64,000 nt of DNA, taken from positions 2,790,001 through 2,854,000 of the forward strand of contig NZ_CP194041.2 of the NCBI RefSeq assembly GCF_050870875.2, written 5' to 3'. Numbering within the stretch: the first letter of the stretch is position 1; every line of letters begins with the position of its first letter. The notes below the pieces were generated by a model that had not been told where the DNA came from, made no database searches, and saw nothing but the letters and a program-made list of their open reading frames with translations. Made by a program: the position numbers and the translations under genes. Below are positions 51,125-60,242 of the stretch, in pieces. The DNA is from Agarivorans sp050870875. Its GTDB lineage: Bacteria; Pseudomonadota; Gammaproteobacteria; Enterobacterales; Celerinatantimonadaceae.

Positions 51125-51814
51125 ATGCCTAAATCGATCTTAATAAAAAGTAAGTTAGGCCATAATGCTAAGGCGCTAATTTTATTGGGTTCGTTATTGG
51201 TATTTGCGGCAATAGGCACTCTTTATGTACCAGCCGTGCTGGTTTCCTTAATCGCATCTATGTTGTTTTTTCTTGCCTATTTGGGCATTCGAGTGGGTCT
51301 CGCGAAGCTATTTCAACCCGTGTATTCAGTGGTATTATGTTACGACCACCTACAATTTCACCATCGTTACGGGGGATGGAGCCTTCCCTGGGGAAAGTTA
51401 CAACGGATCGATATCCCTCGACTGCACGATGGGCTCAATTGGCAAGAGATGAATTATGTGGGATTGCGACTAACCGACCCTGACTATCTACTGGATACCT
51501 TATCGCCTCGCCTCGCCGCCCACCTACTCACCGAACAACGTAGCGCGCTACTTGCGTCTTTACGACGCAGCTGCGCCCATTGCCAAGACAGCCAGGTGAG
51601 TGAGCATCTAATTGAAGATGACTACTACAAGTCGGCGAGTGGTAAGATTTACACTGGATTAACTGGCATGTTTGCCAATCGCATGAAAAAACTCAGAGAA
51701 TTAACCGGCTACGATCTATTAGTCGACCAGAGTATTTTAGACCGTGAGGCGCAAGACTTTGTAGTACTGGTGAGACGTTATAAAAGCCAAGCCCTACAAA
51801 GTCGCGACGGTTAA
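51125..51814 (+). CDS. DUF2982 family membrane protein
   Basis: 229 residues with two close membrane helices near 17-60 and a cytosolic domain with WSLPWGKLQRIDIPR, LTDPDYLLDTLSPRLAA and an ending VVLVRRY. This matches what I recall of DUF2982, found in Vibrio, Shewanella and relatives, function unknown. Its stop overlaps the end of the converging acyltransferase gene by 4 bp. Confidence 0.8.
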   Translation: MPKSILIKSKLGHNAKALILLGSLLVFAAIGTLYVPAVLVSLIASMLFFLAYLGIRVGLAKLFQPVYSVVLCYDHLQFHHRYGGWSLPWGKLQRIDIPRLHDGLNWQEMNYVGLRLTDPDYLLDTLSPRLAAHLLTEQRSALLASLRRSCAHCQDSQVSEHLIEDDYYKSASGKIYTGLTGMFANRMKKLRELTGYDLLVDQSILDREAQDFVVLVRRYKSQALQSRDG

Positions 51815-52758
51815 TACCTGGGTTGATCACTACCTTCCACAGTACGAAGTAACTTTAAGCTCCACATATATTGTTCTGGCGAGCGTTGAATGAGTTTCTC
51901 GACTTCTTGATTCATCCGTAAAGTATCATCGGCCACGTCAGCGCTGGGATAATCTTGCATGGGTGGGTGAATATAAAGTTTCACCTTATGTCGTTCACTA
52001 TCATAACCAGCATAAATCGGTATCACTTTAGCACCACTTAACTTAGCCATTTTACCAAGTACAGGTAGCGTAGCTTTTTGGGTCGCAAATAATGGCGTCA
52101 TCAGACTGGCGTCTGGACCAAAGTCTTCATCGGGGAGGTAAATACAGCCGTAACCAGCACGTACCGCTTTAATTAAGGTTTTAATTCCGGCATCACGTTC
52201 AAAAATTACGCCGCCAAAACGAGTCCGTTGTTTGGTCATCACCCAGTCAACAATGGGATCACCCGTTTTTTTAAACATGGTGCACATCTGATGACCGCGG
52301 GTACAAAAATAGGTCCCTAAAAAATCTACCGGGTAAGTATGCGGTAACAAAACAATGAAGCGCTCATTATTCGCCAACAAGGCTTGAATATGTTCTTCGC
52401 CATCGACCTCGATACGATTTTGCAAATATGCCTTTGAGCGAACGCTCATTTCACCAAAACCTAAAATCAATTGCGCAAAAATCTGCACATTTTTTTCCAT
52501 CAATTGTTCGCGCGCTGGCGCGTCCATATCAGGAAAACAAAGCGCTAAATTGGTGTCAGCGATGGCACGACGTTTTTTCAGGGCTTTTAAATTAAAAATG
52601 CGTTTAGCGATGGCAATCGCGCAACGGTCTCGTAACTTAACGGGAACGAAGGCAAACAATAAAATAAGTCCGCCGAGCAGCCAAGTGCCCCAATATTTTG
52701 GGGCTAACCAAGACCAAGAAAAAGAAATGAAAAACGCTTGTGAATCAAACTTTGCCAT
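51811..52758 (-). CDS. lpxM: Lipid A late acyltransferase, LpxM-like
   Basis: 315 residues of the LpxL/LpxM/HtrB superfamily. One N-terminal membrane helix (about 25-42), the HX4D catalytic motif in LLPHTYPVDFLG, then IFERDAGIKTLIKAVRAGYG and YLPDEDFGPDASLMTPLFA, typical of the myristoyl transferase LpxM (MsbB). It adds a secondary acyl chain to lipid A at the inner membrane. LpxM rather than LpxL is chosen from the LPDEDFG text; certainty on the sub-family is moderate. Confidence 0.9.
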   Translation of the reverse strand: MAKFDSQAFFISFSWSWLAPKYWGTWLLGGLILLFAFVPVKLRDRCAIAIAKRIFNLKALKKRRAIADTNLALCFPDMDAPAREQLMEKNVQIFAQLILGFGEMSVRSKAYLQNRIEVDGEEHIQALLANNERFIVLLPHTYPVDFLGTYFCTRGHQMCTMFKKTGDPIVDWVMTKQRTRFGGVIFERDAGIKTLIKAVRAGYGCIYLPDEDFGPDASLMTPLFATQKATLPVLGKMAKLSGAKVIPIYAGYDSERHKVKLYIHPPMQDYPSADVADDTLRMNQEVEKLIQRSPEQYMWSLKLLRTVEGSDQPRY

Positions 52759-52848
52759 ATAGCTATTCGCGCAACCTTGAAGCTAATCGATACTGCGCGT
52801 CAGTTTACTTTGCTTCGCAACGAAAGCAAGTCAGCAAATTTGATCTGC

Positions 52849-53184
52849 CTAAAATTTGGCATGATTTGTTTCAATACCCATCGCAACAAAATGGTCTAAT
52901 TGTGGAGACATCAGCAAAGGCTCATCCTGCCACAAGATAGCTTCACGCATCTTGTCTCGAGCCTTAACAACATAGGATTCTGATTCTTTGGAACGCAACC
53001 AATGCTCCTTACTTGGCCACTGCGAATACGAGATCCAAGTCCCATCAGAGGCCTTATGTAAGCGCGAGCCCAAGGCACCACATTTATCGACATTAAAATG
53101 AATAATTTCCGACCAACCCTCTTTGAAAGATTGAATATGTTGTTCATCTAGTTTCCAACGAAACAATACAACAAACATTGGCAC
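52849..53184 (-). CDS. Antibiotic biosynthesis monooxygenase (ABM)-like protein
   Basis: 111 residues with a ferredoxin-like dimeric alpha/beta-barrel pattern: FVVLFRWKLDEQ, FKEGWSEIIHF, GALGSRLHKASDGTWISYSQWPSKE split here as LGSRLHKASDGTW and YSQWPSKEHW. ABM-fold proteins are small heme-, quinone- or signal-handling enzymes; no catalytic assignment is possible. GGAGGGTGCC lies before the ATG. Stands between lpxM and add on the same strand with gaps. Confidence 0.8.
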   Translation of the reverse strand: MPMFVVLFRWKLDEQHIQSFKEGWSEIIHFNVDKCGALGSRLHKASDGTWISYSQWPSKEHWLRSKESESYVVKARDKMREAILWQDEPLLMSPQLDHFVAMGIETNHAKF

Positions 53185-53259
53185 CCTCCTCTGTCACTTA
53201 TTTATTCAATCAGCACATTCTCATACTATGGTGAAGACTAGTCAGAAAACTCAAGTGGG

Positions 53260-54276
53260 CTAAGCAAACTCTGCAACGCAGTTATCAATTAATTGCATTA
53301 ATTCTAGTTTACGGCTTGGGGAAGCATAGCTCGCTTGCACCGCCGTTTTTGCAAGGTGGGTAATTTGAGCTTGCTTCCAATCAAAGGTTTCAGCGCAAGC
53401 TTGCATATTTTCCAACAAATAGCCGCCAAAATAAGCAGGGTCGTCGGAATTAATGGTAACCGCTAAACCGAGTTCAAGCATTTCAGGCAGAGGATGGTCG
53501 GCCAGCGCTTCAACAACTTTTAATTTAACGTTGCTAAATGGGCAAACCGTTAATGGCATCTTCGCCTCAACCAATTGTTGAACCAATTCAGCATCTTCTA
53601 AACAGCGAACCCCGTGGTCGATGCGCGACACATCCAGCAGCTGCCAAGCATCCTGAACATTACTCGCGGGGCCTTCTTCTCCCGCATGCGCTACCCGCTT
53701 TAGGCCCAATTGCTTCGCTTGCGCAAATACTCCTTTAAATTTTTCTGGAGGATGGCCTTGCTCACTAGAGTCCAGCCCGACACCAATAATATGTTGAAGA
53801 TATGGTTTCGCCGCCTCTAGCGTCGCAATGGCTGATTCTTCAGATAAATGACGTAGAAAACACAATATATACTCACAGCTAATACCAAACTGCTGCTCCG
53901 CCGCTAGCTTCGCTGCCACCAAACCGTTAATCACAGTTCCAATATCAACGCCCCTATCGGTATGAGTTTGTGGATCGAAAAACACCTCGCAATGCGCCAC
54001 GTTATCTCGCTGACATGTTTCGAAATAAGCCCAAGCCAAATCAAAAAAATCTTGCTCCGTTTGTAATACATCAGCACCTTGGTAATACAGATCGAGAAAT
54101 TCTTGAAGATTATTAAAGTTATATGCCTGCTTTAAGGCATCAACCGACGCATAGGGCAAGCGCATATTATTTCGTTCGGCTAAGGCAAACATCAGCTCTG
54201 GTTCTAAACTGCCTTCAATATGCAGGTGTAACTCTACTTTCGGGATTTTTTTAATCAACTCAGAACGATTCGACAT
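53260..54276 (-). CDS. add: Adenosine deaminase
   Basis: 338 residues, full length. Zinc-binding HLHIEG near the N-terminus, FFDPQTHT, the catalytic VAHAGEEG, a histidine in RIDHGVRCLED and the ending TINSDDPAYF with metal-binding Asp. It converts adenosine to inosine in purine salvage. Single gene; AGGAG lies 6-10 bases before the ATG. Confidence 0.98.
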   Translation of the reverse strand: MSNRSELIKKIPKVELHLHIEGSLEPELMFALAERNNMRLPYASVDALKQAYNFNNLQEFLDLYYQGADVLQTEQDFFDLAWAYFETCQRDNVAHCEVFFDPQTHTDRGVDIGTVINGLVAAKLAAEQQFGISCEYILCFLRHLSEESAIATLEAAKPYLQHIIGVGLDSSEQGHPPEKFKGVFAQAKQLGLKRVAHAGEEGPASNVQDAWQLLDVSRIDHGVRCLEDAELVQQLVEAKMPLTVCPFSNVKLKVVEALADHPLPEMLELGLAVTINSDDPAYFGGYLLENMQACAETFDWKQAQITHLAKTAVQASYASPSRKLELMQLIDNCVAEFA

Positions 54277-55019
54277 CTAATGACTCCTTTTTGCCTAGCT
54301 TAACAAATCTTTCCAAGCTGTGAACTAACAAACCGTTTCACATCTGTCGGCTAAGCACCTAAATAACTATCAGGCAGTTAAATAAAAACTGGTTTTATTT
54401 GATTGATTTTATTGAAAATATAAATGCAGCATGGGTCTCTCACCAGAAACCAATTGAGAAATAACTTGTTTACCGCAATTAATCTTACAAACCAAAACCC
54501 GGCTTCTCTAGCGAAGGCCCGACTAGAGAGTCAACTTCCAACCAATCGTTCAAGCAATGGCTTAGAGGATAGTTCTCAAGCAAATCGTCTTTCTTCATCT
54601 CTTTTGATCGAGTGGGAGTTGGAGTAGCTAAAGTTTGGTATATATTGTTTAAACAGACCTCAGTAGCGCAACAGACATCGTTATATCTAAGTGATTTAAG
54701 ATCGGCCCCACCGCCAGCACTTAAGCAACATCAACATCGATTCACCTCCCAAATTAAAAATGTCAGACCTTGTTCAATCCACGTAAGCTTAAATAAACGT
54801 TGCGGCGGAGCCACTTTTGTTAAGCCACAGAAGATTAGTTTCCTAGACGCTCTGCAAAATAAGAGCCCTGATGGGTTGCTTGAATTTATCGCATCTCACT
54901 TATCTCAGCAAACACTGACCCAATATAAGCTCACAAATATTTAACATTAGTGATTTTTAGCTAGCCCTAAGCTAGCCCCCTAAGTTACTCTGAATCATAG
55001 ATAATATTGCTAATGAGAG
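54277..55019. other. Gene-poor region between add and nagD
   Basis: About 740 bp between divergent genes. It carries the add and nagD promoters and two overlapping low-confidence frames (see 54424-54944). I see no repeat family, RNA gene or mobile element. Confidence 0.5.
54424..54944 (+). pseudogene. Possible degraded or frameshifted ORF
   Basis: Two overlapping frames, 54424-54627 (67 codons from ATG) and 54612-54944 (110 codons from GTG), could be one gene of about 170 codons broken by a frameshift near 54600-54625. The second ends in a plausible helical segment (FLDALQNKSPDGLLEFIASH). Neither has a ribosome-binding site or a recognisable domain; spurious ORFs are equally possible. Confidence 0.25.
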
Positions 55020-55775
55020 ATGATGATGAGCAAAGCAGTTATTTGCGACATTGATGGTGTACTACTGCACGATAACCAACTAATCGAAGGTGCGAAAGCC
55101 TTTATCGAACGTCTACTCGCACAAAAAACTAAACTAGTTATTTTAACTAACTATCCAGCGCAAACTCCGCAAGACTTACAGAACCGTTTCCAAACCGCAG
55201 GGGTCGAAATACCCGAGAACTGTTTTTACACCTCTGCGATGGCAACCGCAGACTTTTTGAAAAGACAAGAAGGTAACAAAGCCTATGTGGTTGGTGAAGG
55301 GGCCTTAATTCATGAACTGTATAGTGCAGGTTTTACCATTACCGATATCAATCCGGATTTCGTAGTGGTCGGTGAAACCAAAAATTACAATTGGAATATG
55401 ATTCAACATGCCGCCAAATTTGTCGCCGACGGCGCGCAGTTTATCGCCACCAATCCAGATACCCATGGACCCAATTTAACACCCGCCTGTGGCGCGCTGT
55501 GTGCTCCCATTGAACGCATGACCGGACGCCAGCCTTTTGTTGTGGGTAAACCCAGTGCCTGGATTATTCGAGCAGCCTTAAATAAAATGGGCGCTCATGC
55601 TGAAGAAACTATGATTATCGGTGATAATTTACGTACCGATATTTTGGCTGGGTTTCAAGCTGGCCTCGAAACGATTTTGGTCTTATCGGGCGTGAGCACT
55701 GAGCAAGATATTGATGTGGTGCCCTTTAGACCGAATTATATTTTCCCAAACGTTGCCGCCATCGACATCCTATAA
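55020..55775 (+). CDS. nagD: HAD-IIA nucleotide phosphatase NagD
   Basis: 251 residues, closely matching E. coli NagD: CDIDGVLLHDN with the nucleophile aspartate, LTNYPAQTPQDLQNRF, FYTSAMATADFL, VVGEGALIHELY, NPDTHG and GDNLRTDILAGFQAG. It dephosphorylates nucleoside monophosphates, best UMP. In E. coli it is the last gene of the nag operon; here it is more than 40 kb from nagBAC. Three ATG codons in a row (55020-55028) are possible starts, with GAGAG just upstream. The CPA2 antiporter gene follows 19 bp later, probably in one operon. Confidence 0.97.
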   Translation: MMMSKAVICDIDGVLLHDNQLIEGAKAFIERLLAQKTKLVILTNYPAQTPQDLQNRFQTAGVEIPENCFYTSAMATADFLKRQEGNKAYVVGEGALIHELYSAGFTITDINPDFVVVGETKNYNWNMIQHAAKFVADGAQFIATNPDTHGPNLTPACGALCAPIERMTGRQPFVVGKPSAWIIRAALNKMGAHAEETMIIGDNLRTDILAGFQAGLETILVLSGVSTEQDIDVVPFRPNYIFPNVAAIDIL

Positions 55776-55794
55776 AACGATAATTAAGGTATAA

Positions 55795-57405
55795 ATGGAT
55801 ATTTCTTTACTTATCACGATTACTTTTTTGGCGGGCTTTATCGCCCACCTAGCACATTTACCACCACTAATTGGTTTTTTGGCGGCTGGTTTTATATTGC
55901 ATAATATGGGTTTTGAACAAAATGAACTCATTTCGACCTGTGCTGATTTAGGGGTTACTCTGCTACTCTTTACAGTCGGTCTCAAACTCGATATTAAAAC
56001 TCTCTTCAGACGTGAAGTTTGGGGCACCGCAAGCGCTCACATGCTAAGTAATATCGCGATATTTGTTGGCTTATTATCGGCTATAAAATGGCTCGGGATC
56101 ACGAGTATTAGTGAACTCTCAAATACTGGTATTTTGGTATTAGCTTTCGCGCTGTGTTTTTCCAGTACCGTGTTTGCGGTGAAAGTACTGGAAGCCAAAA
56201 GTGAAATGAACGCACTCTACGGCCGTGTTGCGATTGGTATTCTGATTATGCAGGATATCTTTGCGGTGATTTTTTTGGCAGCTACCACCGGTAAAGTCCC
56301 AACCTTGTATGCACCGCTATTACTATTACTGCTACCACTACGGCCGGTGTTATACAAACTTCTCAATCGCGTCGGTCATGGTGAGCTGCAGCTGGTTCTT
56401 GGTTTCTTTCTAACCTTTGTATTAGGTGCTAAATTATTTGATCTCGTCGGATTAAAAGCTGATTTAGGCGCTCTTATTATTGGCATGTTACTGGCTGGCC
56501 ATCCAGCCGCCAGCGGTATGGCGAAAGCACTATTTAGCTTTAAAGAGCTGTTTCTGGTTGCGTTTTTCTTATCAATTGGACTATCCAGTGAGCTTAGTTT
56601 TGAATCCCTCTATATCGCATTATTTATCGTGCTAATGCTGGTATTAAAATCGGCGTTTTATTTACTATATTTACTACTATTTCGATTACGCTCGCGAACC
56701 TCGTTTCTCGGTGCAATGAGTTTGGCAAACTATAGCGAGTTTGGCCTGATTGTGATCGCCGTGGCGGTCCACAAGCAATGGTTAGATAGTTCATGGATGG
56801 CAACCCTCGCCTTGGCCGTCAGCATGAGCTTCTTAATCGCGGCCCCAATTTATAAAAATGCTGATATTATCTATCAGCTATTTCGACCTTGTCTGAAACG
56901 ACTACAACGCACAAAATTGCACTTAGAAGACCAACCGATTGAGCTTGGTCAAATGCAAGTGGTCATCTTGGGCATGGGCCGGATTGGTGAAGGTGCCTAC
57001 GATATGTTGCAACAACACTACCCTGATTTAGTATTAGGTATCGATACCGACTTGGAAAAAATTGAACATCAAATCGAAAGTGGTCGCGCGGTAATACAAG
57101 GGGACGCCACCGATTCAGACTTTTGGGAAAAATTAGCCCCCTCCCAAGACTTAAAGTTAGTTCTTCTTGCAATGCCTCATCACCACGGGAACCAGTACGC
57201 ATTAAAACAACTTAAAAAGGGCTCTTTTACCGGTAAAATTGCCGCAATAGCCCAGTTTGCAGACGATGCTGAAAAACTAAAGCATCTCGGCGCCGATGAA
57301 GTATTCAACTTATATAACGAAGCTGGAGCGGGCTTTGCAGAGCACGTTCAATCACAACTCATTAATGATAATAAATCAGTAGAGCAAGACCCAAAAAGTA
57401 GCTAG
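55795..57405 (+). CDS. CPA2-family cation/proton antiporter with TrkA-N domain
   Basis: 536 residues. About twelve hydrophobic helices (1-370) of the KefB/KefC/YbaL exchanger type, including LLLFTVGLKLDIKTL and GALIIGMLLAGHP, then a cytosolic nucleotide-binding TrkA-N domain with VVILGMGRIGEGAYD at about 385 and a partner acidic residue in LGIDTDLEKIE. It probably exchanges K+ or Na+ for protons at the inner membrane. There is no RCK-C domain. It sits 19 bp behind nagD. Confidence 0.92.
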   Translation: MDISLLITITFLAGFIAHLAHLPPLIGFLAAGFILHNMGFEQNELISTCADLGVTLLLFTVGLKLDIKTLFRREVWGTASAHMLSNIAIFVGLLSAIKWLGITSISELSNTGILVLAFALCFSSTVFAVKVLEAKSEMNALYGRVAIGILIMQDIFAVIFLAATTGKVPTLYAPLLLLLLPLRPVLYKLLNRVGHGELQLVLGFFLTFVLGAKLFDLVGLKADLGALIIGMLLAGHPAASGMAKALFSFKELFLVAFFLSIGLSSELSFESLYIALFIVLMLVLKSAFYLLYLLLFRLRSRTSFLGAMSLANYSEFGLIVIAVAVHKQWLDSSWMATLALAVSMSFLIAAPIYKNADIIYQLFRPCLKRLQRTKLHLEDQPIELGQMQVVILGMGRIGEGAYDMLQQHYPDLVLGIDTDLEKIEHQIESGRAVIQGDATDSDFWEKLAPSQDLKLVLLAMPHHHGNQYALKQLKKGSFTGKIAAIAQFADDAEKLKHLGADEVFNLYNEAGAGFAEHVQSQLINDNKSVEQDPKSS

Positions 57406-57581
57406 AGATATGTAAAAACGGACAGTTTGTTACAATTTCGTTGTTTTCAGGCTTTTTTTAGCAAAAAAACTGATTCAGGGCTTGCAATAATTTCTGATAT
57501 TGGCAAATTGAGAGCAATATTTGAGTAAATGGCGAAGCACCATTCACTCGAGGGTAAACACAAAGTAGTTAAGGGAAGAGT

Positions 57582-59246
57582 ATGTGTTCCATATTTGGAG
57601 TTCTAGATATAAAATCTGATCTCAGTGTATTGCGTAAGCAAGCACTTGAGATGTCAAAACGTTTACGCCACCGTGGCCCCGACTGGTCAGGTATTTACAC
57701 ATCAAAAAATGCCATCTTAGTGCATGAGCGTTTATCTATTGTTGACGTAAATACTGGCGCACAACCTCTCTACAATCCCGAGAAAACTCACGCGCTTGCC
57801 GTTAATGGCGAGATCTACAATCACAAAGATCTTAAAACTCAACTCAATGTCGATTTTGAATTTCAGACCGAGTCCGATTGTGAAATCATTTTGGCCTTAT
57901 ACAAAGAAAAAGGGGTTGAGTTTTTAGATGACTTAAACGGTATCTTTGGTTTTTGTTTGTATGATGCAGAACAAGACGCTTACCTAATTGGTCGCGATCA
58001 TATTGGGATTATCCCCCTATATACGGGCTACGACGAGCACGGTAACTTTTACGTAGCCTCAGAAATGAAAGCACTGACACCGATTTGTAAAACCGTCAGC
58101 GAATTCCCTCCAGGCCATTACTTGTATAGCAAAAACGGCGAGCCCGTTAAATACTACAAACGCGACTGGATGGACTACAGCAATGTAGAAAACAACGATG
58201 CCAGTGTAGAAGATCTAAAAGTAGCCTTAGAAGCGGCGGTGAAGCGCCAGTTAATGTGTGACGTTCCATATGGCGTATTACTTTCTGGCGGTCTGGATTC
58301 TTCGGTTATCTCTGCGATTACCAAAATGTACGCTGATAAGCGTATTGAAGATAACGATAACTCTGAAGCTTGGTGGCCACAACTACACTCCTTCGCGGTT
58401 GGCCTTGTCGGTTCTCCCGATCTTATCGCCGCACAAAAAGTAGCCACACATTTAGGCACCGTTCACCATGAAATTCATTTCACGGTTCAAGAAGGTATCG
58501 ATGCGCTACAAGACGTTATCTACCATCTAGAAACTTATGATGTCACCACTATTCGCGCATCAACTCCAATGTACTTAATGGCACGTAAGATTAAAGCCAT
58601 GGGTATTAAAATGGTATTGTCTGGCGAAGGTGCCGACGAGATCTTCGGTGGCTATCTGTATTTCCATAAAGCGCCCAATGACCAAGAGTTCCACGAGGAA
58701 ACGCTGCGTAAACTTGAAAAGTTACATATGTTCGATTGTAACCGAGCCAACAAGTCTCTTGCCGCTTGGGGCATTGAAGGCCGTGTTCCCTTTCTAGACA
58801 AAGAGTTTATGGATGTGGCAATGCGCATTAATCCAAAAGCCAAAATGTGTGCTGGTGACAAGATTGAGAAGCATATTCTACGTGAAGCTTTTGAAGGTTA
58901 TTTACCCGCAGAAGTCGCTTGGCGTCAAAAAGAACAGTTCTCTGATGGTGTTGGTTACTCTTGGATTGACAGTTTAAAAGAGCTGGTTGAGTTAGAAGTG
59001 TCGGATAAAGAGTTAGAGAATGCGGCCTTCCGTTTTCCAATTAATACACCCGATACTAAAGAAGCCTACTTCTACCGTTGTATCTTTGAAGAACACTTCC
59101 CACAGGACTCTGCAGCAGAATGTGTGCCCCATGGTAAGTCTGTAGCCTGTTCAACGGCTGAAGCGATTGCTTGGGATGCAAGCTTCGCGAATAATGCCGA
59201 TCCTTCAGGTCGTGCGGTACTCTCGGTACACAACGAAGCTTACTAA
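57582..59246 (+). CDS. asnB: Asparagine synthase (glutamine-hydrolysing)
   Basis: 554 residues, the E. coli AsnB type. The N-terminal glutaminase starts MCSIFGV with the nucleophile Cys2, followed by RHRGPDWSG and AVNGEIYNH. The synthetase domain has the PPi loop LLSGGLDSSVISA and SGEGADEIFGGYLYFHKAP. It makes asparagine from aspartate, glutamine and ATP. AGGGAAGAG precedes the ATG and a strong terminator follows, so it is monocistronic. Confidence 0.98.
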   Translation: MCSIFGVLDIKSDLSVLRKQALEMSKRLRHRGPDWSGIYTSKNAILVHERLSIVDVNTGAQPLYNPEKTHALAVNGEIYNHKDLKTQLNVDFEFQTESDCEIILALYKEKGVEFLDDLNGIFGFCLYDAEQDAYLIGRDHIGIIPLYTGYDEHGNFYVASEMKALTPICKTVSEFPPGHYLYSKNGEPVKYYKRDWMDYSNVENNDASVEDLKVALEAAVKRQLMCDVPYGVLLSGGLDSSVISAITKMYADKRIEDNDNSEAWWPQLHSFAVGLVGSPDLIAAQKVATHLGTVHHEIHFTVQEGIDALQDVIYHLETYDVTTIRASTPMYLMARKIKAMGIKMVLSGEGADEIFGGYLYFHKAPNDQEFHEETLRKLEKLHMFDCNRANKSLAAWGIEGRVPFLDKEFMDVAMRINPKAKMCAGDKIEKHILREAFEGYLPAEVAWRQKEQFSDGVGYSWIDSLKELVELEVSDKELENAAFRFPINTPDTKEAYFYRCIFEEHFPQDSAAECVPHGKSVACSTAEAIAWDASFANNADPSGRAVLSVHNEAY

Positions 59247-59278
59247 GCTGTTTTAGACTTTAATTGCTTCAAGGCAAA

Positions 59279-59310
59279 CAAAAACCGATGCGCTTGCATC
59301 GGTTTTTTTA
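59279..59310. terminator. Terminator of asnB
   Basis: AAAAACCGATGC/GCATCGGTTTTTTT hairpin with a 4-base loop, 30 bp after asnB. Flanking A residues may also serve the converging DUF3010 gene. Confidence 0.95.
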
Positions 59311-59330
59311 TCGTGAAAAATTACTCATTT

Positions 59331-59756
59331 TTATTCAGCCATACAAGCAACATAAGCCGTTGTAAAAGCAATTTCTTGGAAGGCTTTAAGACCCGTAGTG
59401 GAGAAATCTACAGGCATTGGGTTATCTTTAAGAACCTGTTTTGATTGTGTCGCCGAAATCAACACCACTTTAAGCTCACTAATCAACTCAATCGCAGCTT
59501 CTAGTTTAAAACCAACTGCGCCGCCAGCAAACTTACCTTTCATTGGCCGTTGCTTAATTGCAACAACTTCTACTTGATAATCACTCATTAGCTTCGCAAA
59601 GGCAAATTGAAACTCTCGAAGATCTTGGGTGCTATTAATGTTAGCCAGTGTTAATCGTCGCGCACGGCAATCAGGGATTAGAAACAAGCCATCATCGAGG
59701 CTCAATAGGCTAACAATTACTTCATTACTTTTTATTTCTACGCCACATACTTTCAT
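59331..59756 (-). CDS. DUF3010 family protein
   Basis: 141 residues from the ATG at 59756 (MKVCGVEIKSNE), with ACGGG 7 bases upstream; the ATG two codons earlier lies too close to that site. The family begins with the same MKVCGVE-type strand and has IKQRPMKGKFAGGAVGFKLEAAIEL split as KGKFAGGAVGFKLE, suggesting a RuvC/RNase-H-like fold with an early acidic residue. Function unknown. It occupies the place after ybaB where recR stands in E. coli. Confidence 0.88.
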   Translation of the reverse strand: MKVCGVEIKSNEVIVSLLSLDDGLFLIPDCRARRLTLANINSTQDLREFQFAFAKLMSDYQVEVVAIKQRPMKGKFAGGAVGFKLEAAIELISELKVVLISATQSKQVLKDNPMPVDFSTTGLKAFQEIAFTTAYVACMAE

Positions 59757-59800
59757 ATTCATACCCGTTAAAAATAGACCGTGCAATCAGTTTATTGCAC

Positions 59801-59825
59801 AAAAAAGGCCGCTAAGCGACCTTTT
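59801..59825 (-). terminator. Terminator of ybaB / apt-dnaX-ybaB operon
   Basis: On the minus strand AAAAGGTCGC-TTA-GCGGCCTTTTTT forms a stem whose one non-Watson-Crick pair is G-U only on this strand, so it acts leftward. It is 20 bp past ybaB. Confidence 0.85.
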
Positions 59826-59844
59826 ATCGGTTCGCTGTGCAATA

Positions 59845-60171
59845 TTAAAATGGCATTTTCATACCAGGTGGCATTTGCATGCCACCGGTCACTTCAGCCA
59901 TTTTGTCTTTGCTGGTTTCTTCTACTCGGCGCACCGCATCGTTGACAGCTGCTGCAAGCAAGTCTTCGATCATATCTTTGTCATCGTCCATCAAGCTGCC
60001 ATCAATCTCCACTCGACGCACATTATGGTTACCTAACATAACTACTTTCACTAGGCCCGCGCCAGCTTCACCGGTCACTTCCATTTTGGCGATTTCTTCC
60101 TGAGCGCGCTGCATGCGATCTTGCATTTGCTGCGCTTGCTTCATAAGGTTGCCCATTCCGCCTTTAAACAT
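59845..60171 (-). CDS. ybaB: Nucleoid-associated protein YbaB/EbfC
   Basis: 108 residues, full length. MFKGGMGNLMKQAQQMQDRM forms the first long helix, then VKVVMLGNHNVRRVEID strand region and AAAVNDAVRRVEETSKDKM. A dimeric DNA-binding protein. It lies 71 bp after dnaX on the same strand. In most gammaproteobacteria recR follows; here it does not. Confidence 0.97.
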   Translation of the reverse strand: MFKGGMGNLMKQAQQMQDRMQRAQEEIAKMEVTGEAGAGLVKVVMLGNHNVRRVEIDGSLMDDDKDMIEDLLAAAVNDAVRRVEETSKDKMAEVTGGMQMPPGMKMPF

Positions 60172-60242
60172 AACTGTTCTCTTCTCTTCGGTTAGTTATA
60201 ACTTCGACATTACATCTAGATTAATGTCGAAAATCAAGTTGT

